This document shows positions 33,961 through 43,100 of a stretch of 64,000 nt of DNA, one piece after another. Position 1 is the first letter of the stretch; each line of letters begins with the position of its first letter. The stretch is from Plasmodium coatneyi (taxonomy: Eukaryota; Apicomplexa; Aconoidasida; Haemosporida; Plasmodiidae). The stretch is from contig NC_033559.1 in NCBI RefSeq assembly GCF_001680005.1, positions 496,001-560,000 of the forward strand, written 5' to 3'. The notes under the pieces were generated by a model. It was given only the letters and a program-made list of their open reading frames with translations. It was not told the origin of the DNA and made no database searches. The position numbers were made by a program, and so were the translations under genes.

Positions 33961-36801
33961 TTAGTAATAGTAAATGTACCCATAGTGGTTATCCCGCTTG
34001 AGGTGAATATATAAAAATTTCAAAGATGTGAAGGGCTTCCCACAGCAGTAATATATTCTATGCGTTTTCACATGAACGAAATGATTTTCCAGACTCCTCA
34101 AACTGGAAAACTGCTCATCACAGTAGCAACATTTATTCGTAGCTATCATGTTTTGTAGCCACGGGGGTTGTTTTCCTCTCCTGGATGGGGAAAGCAAATG
34201 TCTAAGGGTGCAGTAATATCTCGGGATGGACTTGGTATAGTCATGTTTGAAGTGCTTTAAATAGGACAGCTTGTAGTATATTTCCTTCTCAAGTTCTTTT
34301 ACATTTTTGTGCGGTTCATATGGCTGCAACGCGTCACTTGTTTTCCTTTCATTGTACTTTCTATGCCCATAATTGTTCCTTTTTTGCGTTATATAAAAAC
34401 CACTTTTATCATAAAAGTGGTGATGAACATCTTTGCTTTTTTGTACACCCCAAAATGGATAATCAGATTTGTCATTTTTTTTATGTTCCTCTCCATTGAT
34501 ATAGGTTGCCTCTTCGTGAAAACCTACCATTTCGCCCCTACCATTATTGTAAACCTTACGCGGACCTGCTGTGTAATATTTCGGGCTGCGCTTAGTCCAA
34601 CTGGGGCTGTAATACGTGCTGTACTTATCCATGTAGTTGTTTCTTCCGGCTGTCCGCACGGCCAAGTGATGGGAGTTACGCGGGGGGAAACTGTGTCCGT
34701 TGAGGAGGCTTTTTTTCCCAGCCATATTATAATGATTGTATTTCCCGTTCCAGTTGTTCCAGCGATGGTCCCCACAGTAGTCCCAATTTTTCCAATTGTC
34801 CCAGTGATTATCCCACCTGTTGTTCCACTTGTTACTCCACTTATTGCCCCATTTGTTGCCCCATTTTTCCCCGTAACTGCGATAACCCTTCAGGTGGCTT
34901 AGGCCGTCTCCATCCCTGGTCCACCTCACCTTGGCCTTCCTGCTGTGCCCATATTTCGGACCATAGTACTGTACCGTGTTATTTTGTATGTATATGTTAA
35001 CCGCTTTCGTATTGTGCGTGCAACGATTGCTCGGTTGGTGGTCAGCGTTGCATTCGATGGGACTCCCCCCTTCATCAGTCACGTTCCGAAGGAGGTGCCC
35101 ATTTGTGCATTCCTCCCCATCGACCACATCATCGCCCGGGGTACAATCCGAATGGGAAGGAGATAGTTCCCTTATACACCACTCCCCCCCCTTACTGCTG
35201 GGAGCCAAATCTGTGTGATTCGTTTTGGCGGTGTGTAAAGGTGGTCCATTTGGGGGGTCATTTTCCGGCCCATTTGTGTGCCCCTCTCCGCTGCACGAAT
35301 TAGCCGTTTCGTCCTCGCTAGCGCTCATTCGATGCAGCGCTTCTTTGTTTAAGTCTTCTTCACTAAGAGAATGCGTGGTGAAAGACTTCGACATATGGTA
35401 CTCTCTCTTGCTATTTAGCGTATCACACCATTCGAGGCATTCTTTGCTATTCCCCTTAGTGCTACCATAACGTAGGGAAGATTTTTCTCCTGAATTGAAT
35501 TTGCCAAATGTATCATTATTAGGAGTAAGCACGTTGCTTTCTCTGCCTATGTACAGTGTCAACTCCTGTTCCTTACCAACAAGGTTATCATTCGCATTTT
35601 GTTTTTTTTCCTTTGTCTTACTCTCCCCGTGGTTGTTGGCATCTATATGTCTGCTCACTTGGGAATTACCTACGATTAACATTTCCGCCTTGTCCATTTC
35701 GCTCGTATGGTCACTTAGTATATGAGGAGGTGAACTCTCTTCTCCCTCAAGGTCTCCTTCCTTTACACCATAGTCGCTGCACTTTGTTTCCCCCTTCCGG
35801 TTGGTACTCCCCTTTGGGAAAATTTGTCCCCCTTGTTGCCCCTCAACGTCGGGGTCTTCTCCACTATCGTCATTTCCACAGGGGGAATCTTCCCCAGTTG
35901 GTGATTTTGCTCCTCCTTCGATTGGACATTCTTTCGAATTTTCGCTGACTTTATTACGAAGACATTTATTAAAAAGAAAGAATTTTTTCAAGAACCCCTT
36001 TTTGTCCTTATCTTTCTCCTTAGAGAGAACTGCCTTATTAACTGCCTTACTTAATGGAGTCAGATTGAGCTCATTTTCGTAAAGGCTATTCCTAATGTGT
36101 GCATTTCCCTTTTGTAACTGTTTGCCTTCCTCTGGTTGAATCTCCGTCTGGGTTGATTCAAGCGGCTTGATTTGCACTTTCTTCTCCTCACGGAAGTCTA
36201 TCGAATTACGTTCCCCCTGTCGCTCCCCATTCGTTGCACTGCTTATTGCGCTGCCATTTGTTGGGTTCATTTTTACTTTCGTTGTGCCCGCTTTTACGTT
36301 TTCACTATCCAACGTAGGTGATTTTCCACGATTGAGAAAAAACAGGTCCTTGCATTTCACCTCTCGCAAAAATGACTTATCGTTTTTATTGAAAAGGTCT
36401 ATTTTTTCCTTTACAGTTAAATCATAACTGTTGCACAAAACAGTTTTCTGCAGTACATCATTTGTGTAATTAAAAAAACTATTCGTCGAGAATAAGTCAT
36501 AAATCTCCTCCTTCTTCAAATTGCTTTTGCAAAGTTTGTAGTTCACTCCGCTTAGCAGTCGGATATCTATTGTCACTAGCCCCTTCAATCCTATTATGCA
36601 TATCTTCACATTGTCTTTCGAAAAAATGTAATTGCTTCCCTTGCCAGGGTTTTCTTTCCAGTTGTGCTTCTTTGCATTTTGTCTAATGTCATTCAAATTT
36701 AGCCACGCATCCTTTTCTTCATTCGGAAGAGCGCTAACTACGTTGGTCATTTTGTACGTACAAAAAAATTGTTCTATCAGGGGTGCCCCCTCGGGGGACA
36801 T
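33961..36801 (-). CDS. Plasmodium protein with C-terminal C2H2-like zinc fingers
   Basis: Predicted 946 residues from ATG 36801. The N-terminal 150 residues look folded (for example NVKICIIGLKGLVTIDIRLL) but I do not recognise the domain. The middle is low-complexity Asn/Ser/Glu/Gly/Asp-rich. At about residues 645-690 there is a Trp-rich array in which W-(G/N/S)-N-K-like units repeat (KWGNKWGNKWSNKWNNRWDN). Two C2H2-like fingers end the protein (about 890-945): KCCYCDEQFSSLRSLENHFVHVKTH and a second with CCGKPF then H and H five residues apart. The wide His spacing resembles matrin/U1-type fingers more than classic TFIIIA fingers, so RNA or DNA binding is possible. The product name cannot go beyond this. 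It is divergent from LSm7. Confidence 0.75.
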   Translation of the reverse strand: MSPEGAPLIEQFFCTYKMTNVVSALPNEEKDAWLNLNDIRQNAKKHNWKENPGKGSNYIFSKDNVKICIIGLKGLVTIDIRLLSGVNYKLCKSNLKKEEIYDLFSTNSFFNYTNDVLQKTVLCNSYDLTVKEKIDLFNKNDKSFLREVKCKDLFFLNRGKSPTLDSENVKAGTTKVKMNPTNGSAISSATNGERQGERNSIDFREEKKVQIKPLESTQTEIQPEEGKQLQKGNAHIRNSLYENELNLTPLSKAVNKAVLSKEKDKDKKGFLKKFFLFNKCLRNKVSENSKECPIEGGAKSPTGEDSPCGNDDSGEDPDVEGQQGGQIFPKGSTNRKGETKCSDYGVKEGDLEGEESSPPHILSDHTSEMDKAEMLIVGNSQVSRHIDANNHGESKTKEKKQNANDNLVGKEQELTLYIGRESNVLTPNNDTFGKFNSGEKSSLRYGSTKGNSKECLEWCDTLNSKREYHMSKSFTTHSLSEEDLNKEALHRMSASEDETANSCSGEGHTNGPENDPPNGPPLHTAKTNHTDLAPSSKGGEWCIRELSPSHSDCTPGDDVVDGEECTNGHLLRNVTDEGGSPIECNADHQPSNRCTHNTKAVNIYIQNNTVQYYGPKYGHSRKAKVRWTRDGDGLSHLKGYRSYGEKWGNKWGNKWSNKWNNRWDNHWDNWKNWDYCGDHRWNNWNGKYNHYNMAGKKSLLNGHSFPPRNSHHLAVRTAGRNNYMDKYSTYYSPSWTKRSPKYYTAGPRKVYNNGRGEMVGFHEEATYINGEEHKKNDKSDYPFWGVQKSKDVHHHFYDKSGFYITQKRNNYGHRKYNERKTSDALQPYEPHKNVKELEKEIYYKLSYLKHFKHDYTKSIPRYYCTLRHLLSPSRRGKQPPWLQNMIATNKCCYCDEQFSSLRSLENHFVHVKTHRIYYCCGKPFTSLKFLYIHLKRDNHYGYIYYY

Positions 36802-37355
36802 ACGTAGCAAGTTCTCAAAAAGGGAAATGTCACAAATGGGGCAATAATAAATGCATGCGGGGATATATTCAAAAAAAAATTTTCTTTCTTCCTTGCTTCT
36901 TTAAATGTATATATAAGAATGTTCACCCTTCGTTTATGTAAAAATGTGCTTCCTATCATTTGGGCTACCTTCCATATGTTCATCGAATAGAGGAAAAATT
37001 ACCCCCACGGAATTGCCCAGTGTGTGCTCCTAAATCCTCGGTTGGGTTAAAATTACGAGCAAAAATGCACCAATGATAATTTATTCGAGGAAATGCCTTC
37101 ACGGAGGGGCCATAAATAAAACTTCGCTTACTGACCGTGATGAATGGCGATCGGATTTTTTCTTTGGGGGGATAAAAAAAAAGAAGGAGGATACAACTGC
37201 TAACAAGGTGGTTGCAAAAAAGGATATTGGGCCGTTCGTCTGTTTTCCCGCCCGTCCATTTGATTTTTTTCTTTTCCTTTTTATTTCTCTCTTTGGACAA
37301 TTTGCCACTCATAACAATGCGCGGAACTGCTAAACTAATTTTTCAAATTGGGAGG

Positions 37356-37389
<34 letters not shown>

Positions 37390-38390
37390 ATCTGACACCA
37401 CGGAATCGCAAAAATGTGCACATATTTACATGTGCAAAATTGTACATGCAGAACGCAAACCATGCGGACGCAGTTGACACCTTTTCAACTTGTCCCACGG
37501 GTGCTATAGAACAAAAGGCAAATTACAAAAAAGAAAAAAAAAAAAAAAAAAAAAACAAGCCAATGTTGTAACATTTGTAATAAGATCGTGGTATACAATT
37601 TGTGCGGGGAAAAAAAAAAATAGCGTGGCGGGATAGTGGTGCTATAATTTAGGGACAGTGGGATACCCGGGCTAAAGCTTCCCCACTTACCTCATAGAAA
37701 AAAAAATAAATAAAGTGCAGTAATTCTGCGCTCACATTAACAAACGTACAAAGGCGTTCTTTTCTTTCCCATTAAGAGCACATCACCTGATAAAAATGAT
37801 GCGAAGGAGCGCAGTTGGTATGTTATGTACGCTGTGAAAAATTACCGTAATACTATACCTCCACAAGGCAGCAAAAAAAAAAGAAAGGAAAAGAGCTTGA
37901 AACCAAATTAGGGGATCCACATTTGTATGACAATCTCCACATTTCTGGGCGATAAAATTGACCGGAACCTAGGCAACAGGGTAAAGTAGAATTTACAATT
38001 ATTTCCGCTTCTTTTTTTTCAATTTCGCAACAACCCTGCGAAGTCGAAGCGACTCAGTGCAAATCCTGTAGGAAAGGAAGGCATGTTTTCTTTTTTATTT
38101 TCCTTCCTTTTCACTTCATTTTCATCACATCAATGTAAGACGAGGTTTCCCTGAAAATAATTCCCTCCCCCTGTTGTGCGCCCCTCTAATTTAAGCAGAC
38201 TTGTTTTGACTCGGCAGAAAAAAACTACGCAAAGAGTAGCACAAACAGCAGTGTGGACACCAGTGCGAACGGCAACGAAAGCAGTGAAGAGCTAAGCGAA
38301 GCATTAGAAGGAAAACGCAGCACACCCCCTCCAACCAAATCCCCCCATCCCCCACTTTGCATCTCTGCTCCACCACCCCCTGCCAGCAAA
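36802..38390. other. Divergent region between zinc-finger gene and LSm7
   Basis: It holds an A28 tract (37361-37388), an A22 tract near 37533-37554 and the presumed promoters of two divergent genes. The LSm7 reading frame stays open upstream of ATG 38391 back to a TAA at 38187, and a possible short upstream exon (ATG near 37798, donor GTATGT at 37820) is visible, so part of this region may be LSm7 coding or 5' UTR. Confidence 0.5.
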
Positions 38391-38780
38391 ATGTCGGTGC
38401 TTCCAACGACCCCAGCATATAACAAAGAAAACAAGTTCATGACAGACATCAAGAAATTTATGAACCAAAAGATTCGCGTCAAGTTCGATGGCGGAAGAGA
38501 AGGTTAGCACCGAATAGGGTGGGAAAAAATAACCTCCCCCGTTAATACATACATACCTACTGGTGTGCATAAAACAAAAACCCCACTCCACTTCATACCT
38601 TCACTGACACACATATAATTGCTTGAGGCAGTCACGGCGATTCATGTCATAATTCTCCCGTTTTCCTTTTCCACGCAGTTGTTGGCAATTTAATTGGCCA
38701 CGATGCCATCTTCAACTTAGTGCTGGACAAAACGGAGGAATATATAAGAGGTAGAGCGGGATGAAATAGCATCCAAAAGG

Positions 38781-38811
<31 letters not shown>

Positions 38812-39196
38812 AAGCTAAGCTAAGTAAAACAAAGCATAGCATAACATAACATAGCATAGCAAATGCGCCTACACATGGCTCACTTCTCACCCCACTTCAG
38901 ACCCTAATGACAGCTACGTCATAACGGAGAAAACCAGGAGCATCGGTTTGGTCGTCGCCAGGGGGACATCGGTACTGTCCTTTTTCCGGCACGTGTGCTC
39001 GTGCTGCGGGGAGTCCACCAGACGGTGTAAATTGGACTGCCCCATCAGACTGCCTCCTTTTATTGTGTCCCATTCCATTGCGTCAAATTTCCCCATTTTC
39101 CTTACCACATTACCCCTCTTTTGGCAGATCGCGCTAATAACGCCAGTAGACGGCACGCAAGAAATCGCCAACCCATTCATGTCAGAACAAAAGTGA
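38391..39196 (+). CDS. LSM7: U6 snRNA-associated Sm-like protein LSm7, four exons
   Basis: Exons read as 38391-38502, 38679-38750, 38901-38971 and 39128-39196, joined by GT-AG introns, giving 107 residues. Sm1 region: IRVKFDGGREVVGNLIGHDAIFNLVLDKTEEY; Sm2 region: SIGLVVARGTS and then ITPVDGTQEIANPF. (The two quoted stretches straddle splice sites.) The order and the ending IANPF match LSm7. LSm7 is part of the LSm2-8 ring on the U6 snRNA 3' end and the LSm1-7 ring in mRNA decay. The start is uncertain: the frame is open upstream for about 67 more codons with Asn/Ser/Pro-rich sequence but no ATG, so an upstream exon may exist. Intron 2 contains an A28 tract; intron 3 (156 bases) has no stop and keeps the frame. 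Confidence 0.88.
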
Positions 39197-39426
39197 AGCC
39201 CAATTGTGCATAGGACCGTGCCCCTCGTGGATACCCCCCAGCGCTTTTAACCTCGCACATCACGTAACTTTTTTTTATTTTTTTGCACCTGCTTATACAA
39301 ACCTCAAAAACGGAATGTTCCCCCCAGTGTGGTGACACCATTTTGAATAGAATTTTTTTAAAAGTAGGAAAATGCGCGTTATGTGTGCGTGAAAGAGAAT
39401 TGTGTTATTAACCCCCGTTCCACGGA

Positions 39427-39462
<36 letters not shown>

Positions 39463-40109
39463 ATGTTCATCCGTTTGACACGAACAAAACAAGTGTCAGT
39501 GGTACAAAATGAAAAAATGTTGGCTTAACAAATCTGCATCGGCAATGCGTAAACATAAGTGGGTGTGTAAGCATCATCTACTGATACGCCCGATGGAAAG
39601 ACAGATATATGCTTGTCATCACATCAGTGTAGCGAACTCGTTAAAATGAAGAAAAAGGGGGGGAAAAAAAAAATAAAAGGATAAACGTATAAAAGAATAC
39701 AAATATGACTGGCGAAAATGCAACAACTTATTTTACGGCACCTTTTCATCATACACAAACGTAGAAAGATAAAGGTTGAGCATTGGTGGAGGGAGATATC
39801 AATACCCGGTGCAATGTACCTGTGCGGGGATAACACAACACAGGAATTTTAAAGCGTGCTGCTTCTCATTTAATTATGTAAGAAAAGACGTGACATGAGT
39901 GAAAAGGTTTATATGTCTTATGGGGGGCACCACCCCTTGTCATGGTGGGTACGGTACTGTACATTGTGTTAAAAGGGGGAGAGGAAAAAAGGCTGCTGCT
40001 CTTTTCATTTTAAAGTATGAAATAATGGGCCTTTCTTGTGGCAATCCCAAAATACGCTGCGCTGGAGTTACTCACGCGGTTCCATCCTCACCACGTACCC
40101 GTCCCTTCC
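39197..40109. other. Convergent intergenic region with A32 tract
   Basis: Between the 3' ends of LSm7 and KROX1. It carries an uninterrupted A32 tract at 39430-39461, the longest homopolymer I noted in the window, and no gene. Confidence 0.6.
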
Positions 40110-43100
40110 TCACGGGTGTATATTAACGTTGTGGCGGCGAAAGGAACTCCTATACCCAAAGGACATGTTGCACTTGGAGCAGAAAAAACGCTTGACCCGA
40201 TGATGGAAATTTATTATGTGCTCCTTCAAGCTGAACTCAGAAGAAAATTCCTTGCTGCAGTTATTCACAGTACATTTATAATTCTGGACGATATTCAAAT
40301 GGACTTTCCGTACATGCTTGTTGTAACCATTGGAATGCAAATATATTTTGTTGCACTGCAGGCAGACGTACTTCTTTTCGAAGCAGCTCCTCTTGTGTTG
40401 TATGAACTCCTTATAAATGAGAAATTTCTTGGCACACACAGGACAAGTATAGAAGAGGTTACATTTGTGCTTATTCAAATGGTACTTCATTTTCGAGATA
40501 GTCGAATAGGAGTAGGTGCAATTTTCATATGGACATGTGTAGTGCCTTATCTTGTGCGATCTTAATTCTTTGGTAGTGTCAAAGGTAGACTGACAAATGG
40601 AACAAGTGTATTTTATTTTATCCTTATTATCCTTATGCGATGAAATATGCTTCTTTAAATGATCCGACCGCTTGTACGTTTTTACGCATAGGTGACATTT
40701 AAATGGTCTCGATTCTGAATGCACACTCATAAGGTGTCTTTGCATTAATTTTTTATTTGAAAAAATCATACTGCACACGTTGCACGTTCGAATTTCGACA
40801 GAAATTCTATTGGGGCTGCTGTTCTCCTTCTTCACTTCCAACCGCTGTTCCACATTCTCCTGCTGGTTGTGTGCTTCAATTTGCCGCTCTTCCGAGTTCG
40901 TTTGCTCGTCCGATTCGACCTTTCCCTTGTCGTCTTCGATTTGACGCTGATCCATTTCTTCTCCCTGTGCGCTGTTCTCAGTGCCTGCCTGTTCCGTGGC
41001 ATCATCGCCTTTCGATGTGCCACTTTCGCTACTACCAGTGTGCCCCTCTCCCTCTGCTTGGTCTTCACCACTTTGCATTGTTTTACCACTGCTATCGTTT
41101 TCCCCTTCGTTCGGATGGTCCTCCCTATTGTTACCTACCCCGTCGACAGCGCCTTCTACTGGTTCCCTCGTCGCCCACTCCACAGCATCCTTAGCCATGG
41201 AATACCTTATATGCTTCAGTTTGCAATTCTTCATCTGTCTGGGCGATTTGAAAAACATCTGACAGATGGAGCACTGGAACTTCTTCTCCTCCTTATTTAG
41301 GTTGTGTTTTATCCGATGCAGCTTCAAGTGGTCTGCTCTTTTATACCGCTTCAGACAAACATCACACTCGTATGGCCTTTCATCAGAGTGGACGCTCATC
41401 ACATGTCTTTGCATTAAATTGCTGTTTACAAAAATCATATTGCACACGTTGCATGTCCTTGTTTCAATTTCTGCTCCGTTAGCTCCGCCGTGTGGTTCTC
41501 TCTTCACACGGGGCATTTTTCTCCGATTAACTTTCTTGGTCCCCATGGACTTCTTCGTCTTTTGCGTTCTCCTGGTCCGGTCCCCTCCACGAACATGGCT
41601 AACCACCTTACTAGCAATGTTGTTAGCAGTGTTCTCAGCACTATTCTCACCAACTTCGCCATGGCCATCATCCCCATTTTCATCTGTTTGCAAATTTTCA
41701 TTTCCTTCATCTGGTTTTTCTTCACTGGGGACATGTTTATCGTTGACGTCGTCATCGTCTTCTCCCGCCACATCCTTCAACTGAGCGGTGCTATCCATTT
41801 GGGAACTATCCCCTTCTTGTTGTTCCGTCGAATGGAGCGGCTCTTCTGTGCGTTCTTCATTGGAGCCATTCGATTCGCTTCCTTCCTTCTGTTCATCCTC
41901 ATCACTTTCGTTTTTTTCTCCATTATCCTCACTCTCGTCGTCACTGTGCCTTCTCCTGTCTCTACTCTCCCGGTCACTGTCCGAGTCCTCATCCGATTCA
42001 TAATTGTTAACCTTTTTGGAGGAAAAACCGAAAATTCTCGAAAATTTGCTTGACATATTTTCATAAAACACGCTTGCCTTTTTACTTTGCCCGCTGTCAC
42101 CTGATTGGCCACTGCTTCTGTCTGTATCCTTGCCGCTCGTTCCACTACTAACACTATCGCCAACTGTTTTGGGACACTTATTGACATCTCCCTCCTGGGA
42201 CACATTCATTGGTATACTTTCCGCCAGGACTGGCGACACGCCATGCTGCTCGTCCTCAGTATGCTCCTCACAATGGTTAGTCTCCTCACAATGGTTAGGC
42301 TCCTCACAATGGTTAGGCTCCTCACAATGGTTAGGTTCCTCACAATGGTTAGGCTCCTCACAATGGTTAGGTTCCTCAGATTGGTTAGGTTCCTCACAAT
42401 GGCTAGGCTGCTCCATCTTTATCCCAATGGTTCCAGAATTTTCCTGCAGATTATCCACTGTGCTCGCGTTACTGTCTGCTGGCATTCCCTCCTTCCTAAT
42501 ATCCTCCTCGCAGTTTTCCCGTTTGACTCCAACCACTGTGGCTGGGGAATTAACTTCGCAGTTCTCTTTCGCCCCTTCTACTTTTATTAGGCAGTTTTCT
42601 TGAACTTGATTTTCCTCCCTTTCTACTGGCGCCTCTTCATTTATCTGTTCGTTGACGGTATCCACAGGACTGTTAATCGTATCTACGGGCTCGCTAATTG
42701 TATCCTTCTCTTTGGAAAATGCACTCACAGGGTCGATATCAGAACCTGCCGGATTGCCACCTAAACCTGGTGATGCGTCCTCCCTTCCTTTCATCCCCAT
42801 CGCATTGTCCTCCACATCCTGGTTCTCCTTACCTACTACGGGGAAACCCCTTTCCTCCACCGCAGCGCCATTGCACTCTTCGAAATTTCCCTCCTCCAAT
42901 TGACTTCCGCTTATAGGCGCATGATCTACATCATAGAAGGATTTGTGAACATCCCCATTTTCACTGTCATTGTCATGTGTTTCTTCATCTTCCTCCAGTG
43001 CTTTCTCTTTTCCTTCTTTCACATTTATTTCTTCTTCTGGTACCGATATGTTACCTTCCTTGTATGGGCTCCCATTTGGTTTCATCCCTTCGGCTGCAAT

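Noticed and set aside
42264..42407. CRISPR-like direct repeats
   Set aside because: Contiguous 18-base units without spacers inside an open reading frame of a eukaryotic protein; a coding minisatellite.
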